A stretch of DNA of 64,000 nt from Durusdinium trenchii (GCA_963970005.1 CAXAMN010022851.1:755605-819604), one strand, 5' to 3'; positions 37,244-47,457 are shown, counted from the stretch's first letter. A program made the numbers and translations. The notes: generated by a model from the sequence alone, not told the origin.

Positions 37244-40200
37244 TGAATGTCCGTAACACGGAAGTTTCGTACACTAAACTTCCTTTGACAATGATATCAG
37301 CTATAGAAGTTAGCCACGTCTCGGCTGGTCTCCAGAAACGGCATCCTTTCGAAACGGCTCATGGCCCATCCAGGTTTGCGCCCGGTGTGGGAAGGCCGGC
37401 AGCTTGGCGCCAAAACGTCGAGACGTGACGTGGCACCGAGACGTGACGTCGCCGTAGAGACGACTCGGAGTTGCGACACCTTGGTGGGAATTTTTAGCGC
37501 TTTGGTCGGTTGGGACACTTTGAAGTGGAGCTTCTCGGTTTGAAGTAGACACCCCAGATTCATCCAAGACTGTTTTGGCATTGTCCCGCACGAGTGGCTC
37601 CTCTCATGACCAGTTTCGGCGGGGTTTAAGCCTTTTGGCACATTGGTCATTGGTCCTTGTTTGGTGTATTCCCTGACTTTGAGCCGCCAGCTGAAAAGGT
37701 TTTTGATTTTGAGCTAGCAAAGATTTGTAATAGTTATATAGCACATGTGTCAAACACTCCATCCCTAGGACTAGTGGACAGCAAAAACTGCATTGTCCTG
37801 TGTGCGTTCCTGGGGCGCGCGCCGCCCAGCAACAAGCAGAGAACGCCATGGGCGCGGGGGCCCGAGCAGGTCCGGAAATCTGGTGCGTGCTCAATGTAAT
37901 GAGTTTCAGGTGTTTTGTTTGGCAGGGGAATATGGTTTCAAGCCAGTAGCCGCAGAGGTTTAAGAGCATCCTCAATAGTTTTGGGTTTTAGAGTTTTGAT
38001 ATGGCCTCCAACTCACTGGCCACTTCTCCATGAAAAACAAAGAAGAACCTTAGCCTTTGAGGTTCATTTTCACCATGTCTTCGTTTAATGACTAAGGTCA
38101 TGACCACCCACACAAGCTCTTCTTCCCCTGGCAGTGTGGCCGCTGCTGACCCTACAGTGCCTATGTCCTGGGGGTCTGCCATGCTGAAGACCCACAGTGC
38201 CTAGGTGACACTGGTCCCAGCGTGGCTTGATTTTCCGCATTTGACATCCCTGTGGATGTCCAACCCTGCTGACTAAGAGCAGGCTAGGTGAGAACAGGGG
38301 AAAGAAGCCTATCCTCCTCTTGCAACATGTTTGCACATAAGGCAGCCCTCACTGACCATGCATAATTCGTGAAGTCGTGAAGCGGGGGACGAACCCAGAT
38401 GTTCAGCCGTTAGAGTCCAGAGGCGTCCAAATAAGATGGATCCGTGTATACATACGTATGTGTATCTATGTTGCAACTATACTTAAATCTGTGCATTAAT
38501 TTGCCAATACATTTGCATAGCGGGTTTTGTCCCACGGATTTTTGTGGCGGAAAAGAAGGGGTGATCAAGTCTTCCCACTGGTTTTCTTTCCAATCCTTGA
38601 AGATACTTTCGCCAATCTTTGCCTGCGGTTGACTATAGGAGTATAGGATGATCCTTTTTTGGTGAGTTATTTCATGAAGAATTAGGAATTCCTGGTATGG
38701 AATTGTCAAGGGATATTCCTGATCCATTCCATGTACGCTGGTGGCATGGGCAGCATGGGCCGGCTTTACTAGGCGAAGTTGGATCGGTGGGTAGCATTGG
38801 GAGGACCGATCAGATCACTTAGAAGATTGGCATATGATTCGTGCCATAGTTTTATACATATAATATATATATATATATATGTCAATTATATGTCAGTTTT
38901 TATGTTTTAAATCTAAGATTTCCAAGAGATTGGAGATGTGTTTCCTTGTATTTTTCGAGGGCCAATTTTTGGGTTCTGAGCAGTGAAGGAGCGAAGGTGT
39001 CGTACAGACATGAAATCTCACTTCGCTTTACTGGTAAGAGAGGGATGGGCACAACAAAGAAGGACAATCATGAGCACAATCACTGTGAACACCTTAACAC
39101 AGGGGCATTAGAGGAACACATGGCTGATCAGGAGGGTCATTAGGGCAGTCATCCAAGTCTACGGGAAGCTTAGGTGGTTCATGTAGCTGAGTGCTCCTTC
39201 CAAGTAACCTCCTTGCTGTGCAACCTGTTTGTCTACCACAAGGCAGCCAGGAAGCCTGTAGCATGTGAGACATTCTTCCAGGCTCCGCAGGCTACAGGGA
39301 GTAACCTGGAAGTGTGGGGTGTATCGACTTCAATCAAGACGTGCACTAGTGACCCCACAGAGAGAGAGAGAGAGAGAGAGAGATGGTGGTGCAGGCCTCC
39401 CGTGTGATGTTTTTGGGTTGGGGTGTCAGCAACCCCTTTGAAGGCATCTTGACAATTGCTGCATATGTACTTAGAGGTTATATATATATACTAGTATTAT
39501 ATAACATCTACATTATTAGATACACAAGTTTAGGGCATAGAGCTGAATCAAAATTGTATTTGATCTTTGACCTGATGCTACTGGGTTTCTTGCGGTTTCT
39601 TGCTCCCTCCAGGTTACGTCCGTGCAGAACGGCACGGCGTCACCATCCAAAAACTGCTTCTCCTCGACATCGAGAAAAAAAAATAAACTGTCCGTGGCGC
39701 TGAGGAGCGGTTTGATGGGGTTTGATGGGTTTTCTTGGCAGCAGCATGGGTCCGGATGATGCTTCCTCAAACCAACATCAGAGTCGCATCAATGTACAGT
39801 ATATTGAGCTGGGCGTGTGGGGTTCAGGTGCTGCAGGGACACTTGTCCACTCACAAGACTAGATGCTTGCTACACGCATGAGATCCGCACAGGTATGGGT
39901 TTACGATGGCTGACCAGGCCACCAAGAAGTGCCCAAGGTTGCTTAAGGCAAACAGTGCACACTATGCAATACACACACACATATATATATTGTATATACT
40001 GTGTTTGTCGATCGGTAAACATAATTAATTATAGCGTGTACCTGCTCAGTAAAATTGCAAAGTCAAGAGCCCTACAGCCCTGCAGTGTTGGAAGAAATCA
40101 TGTGCGTGAAAGACCATCACCGGGGTTTGGTTTCTGTCCCAAAGATGGCATGGCAATCAAGGGCGCTCGTCACTCGACACCCGTTGCAGATTGCAAAAAC

Positions 40201-41639
40201 ATTCAGAGGAAAAGGCTCTCGCAGGGTCTTCTGTGGAAGACAAGGAGAGGAGACAGTGCCTAATCTCACCAGTCAAAGCACTCCATGCCACCTACCGACC
40301 TACAGTACAAACAAAGACAACCTGAAACCACCCAGCTCAGGACTCAGAATTGGGTTAGAGGAACATCTACAGTGATCTACAGGAAACCAGGGATTTCACA
40401 GCACAAGCTATGGGTTTCCTGTAGGTTTTCCCCTAAACCAAATCAAATATATCCACACCACCCAAGGACCGAGGGTCGCGTCGCATGGTCGCGCGCGCCA
40501 GCGCCGCGCTCCGGGCCGCCGTGGACTCGGGTTTTCGGGTCGATGGGCCGCCCCAGCGAGACCACGGAGGAGCGGTGGCGGACGGGAGGTGACGACGGGC
40601 GGTTTTAGATCGAAGGAGAGGGATTTGTATACCTAGAGAGCGGATAATTGCAGTGTACTATATAGAATTGTATATGGACCGGATGCCATAAGGTTTCTCA
40701 GCCTTCGTAGGTTGTTGTTTTTGAGCATCAATCAGCCTGACAGAGAACATCAAGTTGACTAATTAAGCGATGAAGGCCATATCGGGTTGGAATGGCCATG
40801 CTTGCCTATCCAAGTGGCAAGTTGATTCAACATGCCGTCATCGTTAGTGGACATCGAGGTGATAATGATCACTGCCCGCCCCGCATCCCCACAAGACCAG
40901 CCTTTAGTTCTGTCTTGTCACGCATGTCTTGCACCATCTTACTCAGTCTACACCTTCTGGAATCCCCAACCTCATGGCGATCGTCCCAAGAGGAGGGCAA
41001 CCATGTCCTGGAGGCTGTACTGTGATCGCACCGTCCGAACCCACAAAAACTCTGGCTTGCAGAGGGAAATCCAGAAAGCCATGAAAACGCCAATTGAAAC
41101 GCCCCTCCCGGGTGTTCGCTTCTCTTTGTGAGATGGACTGCCAAAATGCTCCGGGTGCAGGGCGGTCCCTTGAGTAGCCCCCGCCCAAGCAGTTGAACAA
41201 GCTTTTGTTTGACCCAAGAAGTGAAGAGATGAACAACATGCTACACAATGTTACTATGATCAAGATATGTTCTTCAAAATTGTTACTCCCCTACCTTATT
41301 TGTTTATGTTACACAGCCTACATTACATTGGCATATAGTAAGGTAGCTTGATCGTGGATCTGTGGAACTATTCCTGGTCGCTGGTGAACAAATCATAAAC
41401 AACCGTCTCCGACATGCCATGTTACGACCGGGCAGGAACACGTCGGTGATGACCAAACCAGTAGAAGGCAGAAGAAGGTAGAATCATGCACTCTACTGCA
41501 TGTAAAGATTTGTGCCCATCCATCCCCCCTCCTCGAAAATGGAGGATCGAGGGGGGGGGTACCTTTAGGAATTCCATTTTAATATTCCATTTACACAGCC
41601 AACATGTTTCCAGTTTTATCTCCGCGTGGCCCCGAGAAA
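37244..41639. other. Spacer with no recognised gene
   Basis: GC-rich imperfect repeats of CGAGACGTGACGT lie at 37415-37450. Exon-like but unassigned frames: 37810-37880 (AQQQAENAMGAGARA) and about 40478-40590 (ASAALRAAVDSGFRVDG). Microsatellites: (TA)n at 38862-38882 and (AG)n at 39359-39383. Nothing else supports a gene. Confidence 0.3.
39359..39383. repeat. (AG)12 microsatellite
   Basis: Uninterrupted AG dinucleotides following CCCACAG. Confidence 0.95.
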
Positions 41640-41855
41640 TTTTGACAAGCGACGCGGTTGAATGGGAAAGAGGCTTCAGCAAGCTCACTGAATACAAGTC
41701 TGAGCATGGAGATGCCAGGGTGCCCACCAGATTCAAGACTTTTGATGGCTTTCCGCTTGGGCAGTAGATTAAGACACAGGGAAAGAAAAAAAAAGTGCCA
41801 AGATCGTGTGAACCGCCTGAATTCACTTGACCATGCTGGCATGATTGAATATGAT
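41640..41855 (+). pseudogene. Helicase-associated (HA) domain exon, broken
   Basis: The frame reads WERGFSKLTEYKSEHG, then VPTRF and DGFPLGQ. This is the HA-domain pattern (W-x3-F-x2-L-x2-Y-x3-HG, VP, G-x-LG). The consensus next wants W-I-x-x-QR. The sequence has a TAG stop at 41765-41767 where the Trp should be, followed by IKTQ. After a run of nine A (about 41790), the reading frame shifts and resumes as RVNRLNSLDHAGMIEYD, the usual end of the domain. One nonsense change and one indel in a homopolymer make this a relic, or a real exon damaged by sequence error. HA repeats are abundant in dinoflagellate and diatom proteins (general knowledge). Confidence 0.62.
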
Positions 41856-41903
41856 GGTCTTGCTTTGAACGTAGCCAAAAATCAAAAAAAAACAAGGAGC
41901 ATC

Positions 41904-42010
41904 GCTTACGCCCCGCGGGCGTAAGCAACGCGACCTTTTGGACGGCAACGCGGCCCCACTGCTCGGAGCTTCCTGAGGGTCCGCATCGCTTACGCCCCGC
42001 GGGCGTAAGC
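41904..42010. repeat. Two copies of a perfect 23-nt palindrome
   Basis: GCTTACGCCC, then CGC, then GGGCGTAAGC forms a 10-bp stem with a 3-nt loop. It occurs at 41904-41926 and 41988-42010 within a longer shared context (GCATCGCTTACG before, AACGCG after). Further GGCAACGCG copies follow at 41943 and 42034. Confidence 0.88.
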
Positions 42011-43058
42011 AACGCGTCCATGCAGTGTATTAGGCAACGCGTCCACGCAATGTAAATCAAGGTCTGTTTCTTTGATTTAACGCTCGATGTAACAAGATAT
42101 ACAACCCAACGCTCGCTTGTTTTGCACTTCGAAATACCAGATACCTGGACCCCTATCCAATGCTTTTTTGTTCTCGACCAGAAACAGGACGCAGCCCAAA
42201 AGAGACCAAAAAGATGACGCCAAAAGATCAAAAACACAACCCAAGCGATGCAAAATATGATGCAGAAACTGCAAAACAGGTTGGGTAAGCGCAGGCTGGT
42301 GCTATGGACGACACTGAATATCACTGGATCTAGACCGTTGCTAATGCATCATCAGGGTCAAAAATGGATAATCCATTTTCTGTTGGGGGTCCGACCCCCC
42401 CACCCCCTGGGGTAGCAGGGATGCCCATCCCATTTGTAACCACAACATAAGAATTACAGTAAGATATGAACGTCAAGAGGAAGAACATGGCACTCATGGC
42501 ACCCATAAGTTTCCAGCAAAACCTGTCACTCAAGGTCTTTGGCAACCTCACTCTGAGCCAGCTCAAATTGAACGAACATGAGCACAGCTACGGTGGAAAG
42601 GTCCCAAAAGAACAGAAGATTGACAGGGATCCGAAGTTTGCATTTGGTCAATGGTTTTGCCAGTTCAGCTGAAGGGTGCTTAGCAGTTAACCGAGAAGAA
42701 GGGTGCTCAGCAGTCGCTGTCAGATCCACCGTCCCATCGCCGGCTCCAGGATTTGTGCCGTCGGCGCTTGCGACAGAACAGCAGCTGCTGCCTCGACGAG
42801 CGGTTGCGCCCAGAGGTGCAACAGCGGCCACAACTGCGCCCAGGCTGGTCAGGACGAACAGTGCTGCTGCCGAAGCTTCGTGAAGCTTCCAACACCACCA
42901 GCCATCCAGGGTGGTTATAATGCTAGGGGCCTAGGGGCCTATAATTAAGTAGGCCATCCTGCCAGGCAAGTGCGGGACATAGAGAATAGATTGGTGTGTG
43001 AGGAGTCTTGTATTTCAATATGTGTTTTTTGGGTTGTTTTTCCGTGTATTTTTGGTGT
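42011..43058. other. Left flank of the retroelement; possible - strand membrane-protein exon
   Basis: The - strand frame 42566 to 42330 contains a hydrophobic stretch (MGAMSAMFFLLTFISYCNSY) followed by a Pro/Gly-rich segment. An overlapping - frame (42831-42526) has another hydrophobic patch. These may be exons of an unknown membrane protein, but no family or splice pattern supports it. Just before the element the sequence becomes T/G-rich and ends in a GT microsatellite. Confidence 0.25.
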
Positions 43059-43141
43059 GTGTGTGTGTCCACTCCTGTTTCCAAGGACACTACCCTAGTT
43101 TTTCTAATCTACCCTACAAGCTTTTCTGTACAGAAGCAGGG

Positions 43142-43187
43142 GGCGACAGAGTCGCTGCATGGCTGTCGCCAACGAAGCTCCATGCAG
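43142..43187 (+). promoter_or_regulatory. Predicted H-type RNA pseudoknot in the pseudo-LTR
   Basis: Stem 1: GGCGACAG (43142-43149) pairs with CTGTCGCC (43163-43170). Stem 2: CTGCATGG (43155-43162) pairs with CCATGCAG (43180-43187). Both are perfect 8-bp stems in interleaved order, with loops of 5, 0 and 9 nt, the classical H-type layout that permits coaxial stacking. The same structure is in the 3' copy at 54684-54729. Its role (RT binding, ribozyme, translation control) is unknown. Confidence 0.6.
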
Positions 43188-43199
43188 TTGACTAGGATA

Positions 43200-43218
43200 T
43201 CACGGCTGATCACCGTGA
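43200..43218 (+). promoter_or_regulatory. Hairpin in the pseudo-LTR
   Basis: TCACGG (43200-43205) and CCGTGA (43213-43218) form a 6-bp stem with a CTGATCA loop, 12 nt after the pseudoknot. It is repeated in the 3' copy at 54742-54760. Confidence 0.5.
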
Positions 43219-43385
43219 CGTACCTGCAATTTTAATACTAATTTTGATTTTCAATCGCTGAGATTTCTAAGTCAGTGCAACGCTGTCTCATACGTTGTTT
43301 CCTGCAGTATCTAGATTTAAAGGGCTAATGCACACCGCGAAGCTACCTGAAATCACGCTCCACGGAGCAACCTTCTCAAGTGTGT

Positions 43386-43836
43386 CTTCGCAGCTTCTTC
43401 CCACTGTGGTGAGCTGTGTGATCCCTACGGGGCGCCGTTACCGCAAGAACCTGTTCACTCCTCACCGAGGGAGTAAGTTTCCTGAATTTTCTCTGAAGTC
43501 CCTTAGACTGAATTTGACCTGCTCGAAATCAGCTTGGATCGTCTCACCCAGCACACGTGAAGATTACTGCAGAGTTCACTGAAATCCTTTCTGAATCCCA
43601 CTGCAGAGTTAACTGAAAGAGTTTCACCCGGGAAATCCATTCATACCTTTCCAATCTTTTTAACCTTTCAAATCTTTTTAACCTTCCAAGTTTTAATTCC
43701 ATTTTCCAGAATTTTAATTGCGGTTATTCAATACACTTCACAATTTCTACGACCTCACGGACCTTATTTATTTATGTATTTATTTTCATACATACATACA
43801 TACATATTTTCACTGTCTTTGACCTGCCGAGCAGCC
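43386..43836 (+). other. Leader between 5' pseudo-LTR and ORF1
   Basis: Non-coding. It has two copies of ACTGCAGAGTT[C/A]ACTGAAA (about 43566 and 43601), a 17-bp tandem duplication around AATCTTTTTAACCTT (about 43660-43690) and a (CATA)n run at 43787-43804. T-rich near ORF1. Confidence 0.6.
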
Positions 43837-45708
43837 ATGACGTATCCCTGGCCCTATTCTTTGCCGCCACACATCCACCCACAACCACAACCTACACAAC
43901 CTCATTGGATTCAATTTCCACCACAGGCATCACCACAACCTTTTTCAACACTGCCACCGACTCCACCGCAACACCCAACCTCACATCACTACCCATTGCC
44001 CATTACACCTCCACCTCATGCTCAATACATCCAACCACATCAACTTCAGGCACATTTTCCAGTGCAACCTACGGCTCCCTTCGACACTACCCAACTTGCG
44101 CAACAACATCCACATCTCACAACTCAATCACCACAATCCCAAGCTCACACACATCTTACATTGCCACTTCAGTCTCAATCTCAATCTCAACCACCACCTC
44201 ATCAACTACATCAACCACATCTACCACATCAACTACCTCCATCACCACACACGACAAATCAAACCCCTGCCACAACATCTTTTCAACCACCACCACTACA
44301 AGCACCTGATGTACTACAAGCACCACCACCTGATCCAACAACAATCACTTCACAGCAGTTGACCACACCAACTCCACCACCACCACCTTACACCTCAACA
44401 ACCTCACCAGCGACTACTCAACCTGCTTCAGCATCCATCAACACACCCGCACAGCCTCCGCCACCACACCACATACCACGCACTACCAAGCCAACACCAT
44501 CCATTGCACCCACACTCAGCACTACAAGAGGCATTTGGCGCGACCCAGATCGCTCACCACCACGCACACCTAAACACCACCGCTACTCAGCCTTTCCAGC
44601 CGTACCTTCCATTGCACCATCACAAGCTACATCCAGATCCAGGAGCCGCACTCGATCACTACGGACCACACGCTCTCCACTACCAAGACGTCGAAGCTCC
44701 GCCACACAATCCGTGGCTAGTTCTCAAGCTCAATCCAAACCTGCAGACAGACAAACATCACGATCACCAGCAATCACCCAAGACAAAGCTCACACTTCCA
44801 TCCAAAACATCACTACAGCTGCTACTGCAAAACACACTCCAGAGCCACCTCGCCGTACTTCCAGCATTACACTCAAGCCCAACCCACATTTCACTCCCAA
44901 ACACTCCACACAACAGACACCTCCACCACCGCCACCAGCACCAATACCTGCAATTCCAGTCCAACGTCGACCTCACAACTTACCTCCTCCAACATTCCAA
45001 CCACCCACCGATCCAGCACAATTGGATGTCTTCCAATGGCTCAACCGCTACGCACAAGCACTTGATGTCAAAAATGAACCCATGCTTTCCTACGTGGCCA
45101 AAGTGCTCAGTGCAGCTCATCTCAACAGCACCCACTTTACCGACCTACAACTCCTCACCCACACAAAATGGTGCGATGATACCAACAAAGAAGAACATTA
45201 TTCCTTCCTACTACTCACAATCCCCACATTAGCGAGCAGGGGCGACGCCCCGATTCTTCCTCCTACACGGAGAGAGGCGCTGAACATACCACCTATCAAA
45301 CACATTTTTGCGGCACACGTGAGCGAGGAGGGCAACATCATTTCAATACTTGAAGCAGGAGAAATCGTGCGATCCATTCTGCATGATGCTCACAATGTGG
45401 GATATTTTTGTCAGGCGTTTGAATTGTCGAACTACGAGCCCCATGATGCTGCTGAAGCTGCACGCGTCCTCTTCAATGCTTCCAACATGGCCAAGAACCG
45501 CAGCGGTCTCATTCTGACGATCAAAGCCTATGGACACGGCCAGAAAGTCACTCATGGTGGCGAATCCGCAGCGAATGACTTGCTGCTCAGAGGAGAGGGG
45601 ATTGTAAAATACACCCCAGGAAAATGCTGGGTGGCCCATCCCAAACATTCCAGAATCGAAGGGATAGCTTGGAAAAGCGATGCAAAGCCACCGCTCAGTT
45701 TCATTTAA
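43837..45708 (+). CDS. PLE ORF1: Pro/Gln/His-rich protein with conserved C-terminal domain
   Basis: The preferred start is ATG 43837 (context GCAGCCATGA), giving 623 residues. An in-frame ATG at 43774 would add a Tyr/Phe-rich stretch encoded by low-complexity CATA repeats, which I regard as leader. Residues 1 to about 390 are disordered-looking: Pro, Gln, Thr and His dominate, with an Arg/Ser patch around residues 240-300. The last 220 residues have ordinary globular composition (for example DVFQWLNRYAQALDV and YTPGKCWVAHPKHS) and match no family I know. A long disordered arm before a compact domain suggests a nucleic-acid-binding or Gag-like structural role, but this is inference only. Confidence 0.75.
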   Translation: MTYPWPYSLPPHIHPQPQPTQPHWIQFPPQASPQPFSTLPPTPPQHPTSHHYPLPITPPPHAQYIQPHQLQAHFPVQPTAPFDTTQLAQQHPHLTTQSPQSQAHTHLTLPLQSQSQSQPPPHQLHQPHLPHQLPPSPHTTNQTPATTSFQPPPLQAPDVLQAPPPDPTTITSQQLTTPTPPPPPYTSTTSPATTQPASASINTPAQPPPPHHIPRTTKPTPSIAPTLSTTRGIWRDPDRSPPRTPKHHRYSAFPAVPSIAPSQATSRSRSRTRSLRTTRSPLPRRRSSATQSVASSQAQSKPADRQTSRSPAITQDKAHTSIQNITTAATAKHTPEPPRRTSSITLKPNPHFTPKHSTQQTPPPPPPAPIPAIPVQRRPHNLPPPTFQPPTDPAQLDVFQWLNRYAQALDVKNEPMLSYVAKVLSAAHLNSTHFTDLQLLTHTKWCDDTNKEEHYSFLLLTIPTLASRGDAPILPPTRREALNIPPIKHIFAAHVSEEGNIISILEAGEIVRSILHDAHNVGYFCQAFELSNYEPHDAAEAARVLFNASNMAKNRSGLILTIKAYGHGQKVTHGGESAANDLLLRGEGIVKYTPGKCWVAHPKHSRIEGIAWKSDAKPPLSFI

Positions 45709-45798
45709 TTCAATCTATTCAGCTCACGAGGTTCATTTTTCACCCCGTATCTTGGATGACGACCTAGCCTCAAACAATCTCAGCCAGCCTGCCTGACA

Positions 45799-46047
45799 AT
45801 GATATTGACTCTGATTTTCTCACACATCGTTGTCACCTTCCTTTTCTTCCGATATGTCATTCTTGTACAGATTGATGCCGACAACATGATCTTTTTCACG
45901 GTGACTTTTCCAATTTTCCAGACTTGCAGCATGTCAACATTCCTGGTTGTTATCAAGCTTTTGAAGAGAGTCACAAGCATTTCGAAGAGAGTCGCAAGAT
46001 TTCCTGTGATTTGCAACCTGCACCGCAGCCATTTTGTATTATCTTGA
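45799..46047 (+). CDS. Small hydrophobic ORF in the ORF1-ORF2 spacer
   Basis: ATG 45799 opens an 82-codon frame that begins MILTLIFSHIVVTFLFFRYV and ends in a basic segment. It lies in a T-rich spacer, where hydrophobic codons are expected by composition alone, and it contains the TCTTGTACAG motif. It may be a short membrane protein or simply an open spacer; I favour the spacer. Confidence 0.2.
   Translation: MILTLIFSHIVVTFLFFRYVILVQIDADNMIFFTVTFPIFQTCSMSTFLVVIKLLKRVTSISKRVARFPVICNLHRSHFVLS
45861..45870 (+). promoter_or_regulatory. TCTTGTACAG motif, copy 1 (before ORF2)
   Basis: Exact 10-mer shared by four inter-ORF spacers. It sits 240 nt before the ORF2 ATG. Pyrimidines followed by ACAG look like a 3' splice site, so spliced-leader acceptor is the leading hypothesis. 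Confidence 0.55.
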
Positions 46048-46110
46048 ATATTGAGCTCGATCCCTGACGACCAGCCGAGCTATATTTGCCCCCCGACGAC
46101 TACCACGACG

Positions 46111-46946
46111 ATGACTTCCCCTTTGGACACGGCATTTGCCCATCGGCTTCTCTTAGCACACCTTCAAGCAGCCACCTCCATTGCTACTACTTTTCAAAAC
46201 CTTCCACCATTTACACCGCAACTACCACAACAAGCACATCACCCACTCACTACCACTCCACCTTCCCCCCCAAGACCAGCCAGACACACTCCTCCTCCAC
46301 TGCAACCACAGCCGTCCTTCTCACGCAGCCGCAGTCCGCCTCCCGCCAAAGGCAAACCATTCATGGAGTGCAAACCAGAACCTTCTCCTTCACATACGCC
46401 CACTTCACCACATCAGTTTTCACCACACGCCACAAGTCCAAAGCGACTCACCAACACAAGAGCAATACAGACCTCCCGAAACAGCGTACACCACCAATCA
46501 CAACGATTTCTCTCACCAGTTCGCCCAATTCACCTCCACAAACATCACCAGTTCCACCGAATCCGCCACTACCCACACCTTTACCACCTGCATCACCAGT
46601 ACCACCATCCAAACCAGCACACCTCCTCACGGATTCACCACACTATCCTGACAATGGAGGATGGGAACCCAGTGAAGATGAAAAACTTGCGGCCTTTAAA
46701 CTCAACAAACGATCTCGCCCCAGTTGGAAATACATAGCAAAAGCACTCAACAAAACACCTTTTGACTGCAAAGGTCGATGGCAAGTCTTGCGAATTCTTT
46801 ATACACCTCAACAGCCAGACAGTCCAGAAGCAGAAGCATCATCACCACACAAGGCATCTCAACAAGCAGAGGCAACTCCTCCAGCCACAAAAGATGCCAG
46901 TACGATGACTACAGAACCTCCGGATCTGACCGACAAAGAGACATAG
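46111..46946 (+). CDS. PLE ORF2: Myb/SANT-domain protein, split by a -1 frameshift
   Basis: ATG 46111 opens a Pro/Ser/Arg-rich frame (starting MTSPLDTAFAHRLLLAHLQ) that stays protein-like to about 46440 and then becomes a His-rich shadow. From about 46450 the good composition continues in the -1 frame, which ends at 46946. The -1 frame has no ATG before its conserved part. That part contains WEPSEDEKLAAF, WKYIAKALN and CKGRW, the three-Trp/hydrophobic spacing of a Myb/SANT DNA-binding repeat (about 46660-46800). A mutation, a sequence error or programmed -1 frameshifting would join the halves; the exact shift point cannot be fixed. A single Myb/SANT repeat suggests DNA or chromatin binding, perhaps for target choice. 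Confidence 0.65.
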
Positions 46947-47025
46947 AATACACAACAGCAGTCTATGATCGTCCTGACAGTGCTTTCCACGACTTCTTGG
47001 TGCTGAAGAACATCCCGAACTATTG

Positions 47026-47334
47026 ATGCCTTTGTATGGTATTTTATTGTCAATTCGTACATATTTACATATTGGCTTATTGCTTTTTGTCGTTCTAGCA
47101 GTTGCGAGCAATAGACTCCAACCCACAACACACCATTACAGCTTTCTTCCACACGCGCAGCAAAAACAAGATCGGTCGCCAGCAGTGCACATTTTGCTTG
47201 AACGCTTGCCACACACGACAAACTCTCGACCACTGAAGCATCGCCAATACTGTGTACAGACCAGTTTATTCCGTCTAATTCATCGTTTCATTGCATCCAT
47301 GCGAATCACTATTGAATGGTCTCCCTATTGTTGA
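47026..47334 (+). CDS. Small ORF with N-terminal hydrophobic segment in the ORF2-ORF3 spacer
   Basis: ATG 47026 gives 102 residues starting MPLYGILLSIRTYLHIGLLL, a possible signal anchor, followed by a polar His/Arg-rich part. It follows the ORF2 stop by 79 nt. The spacer is T-rich, which biases towards hydrophobic codons, and no homologue is recognised. It could be a genuine small membrane protein of the element. Confidence 0.28.
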   Translation: MPLYGILLSIRTYLHIGLLLFVVLAVASNRLQPTTHHYSFLPHAQQKQDRSPAVHILLERLPHTTNSRPLKHRQYCVQTSLFRLIHRFIASMRITIEWSPYC

Positions 47335-47457
47335 ACCGGATGAACTTTTCGTTTCCAAGTTTTTCTTTTGGGTGATTTTGACCGCTTTTATGTCTCCATT
47401 TTGATGCATTTTGATGTACTTGCAGCTCGGCTAGTTCAACTTAGCTCAGCCTTCCAT

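Larger units (their letters stand above)
43059..43385 (+). repeat. 5' pseudo-LTR (327 bp)
   Basis: Identical to 54601-54927 except at 43233 (T here, C at 54775), with no indel. It starts in GTGTGTGTGTCC and ends CTTCTCAAGTGTGT. It contains TTCTGTACAG (43124-43133), a predicted pseudoknot (43142-43187) and a hairpin (43200-43218). In PLEs such repeats arise from partial tandem copies, not from LTR-style template switching. Confidence 0.92.

Noticed and set aside
41422..42324. 300-codon - strand ORF
   Set aside because: It lies opposite the HA relic and the palindromes, shows no domain and has a repeat-derived ALLTPAGRKRC duplication.
43142..43187. HDV-like ribozyme
   Set aside because: There is no room for a P3 hairpin between the 5' strand of stem 2 and the 3' strand of stem 1; only a simple H-type pseudoknot fits.
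43200..43218. Hammerhead ribozyme in the pseudo-LTR
   Set aside because: The loop is CTGATCA, not CTGATGA, and no GAAA segment or third stem is placed correctly.
43905..44362. Ser/Thr-rich and Asn/His-rich ORFs overlapping ORF1
   Set aside because: Shadow frames of the Pro/Gln-rich coding sequence.
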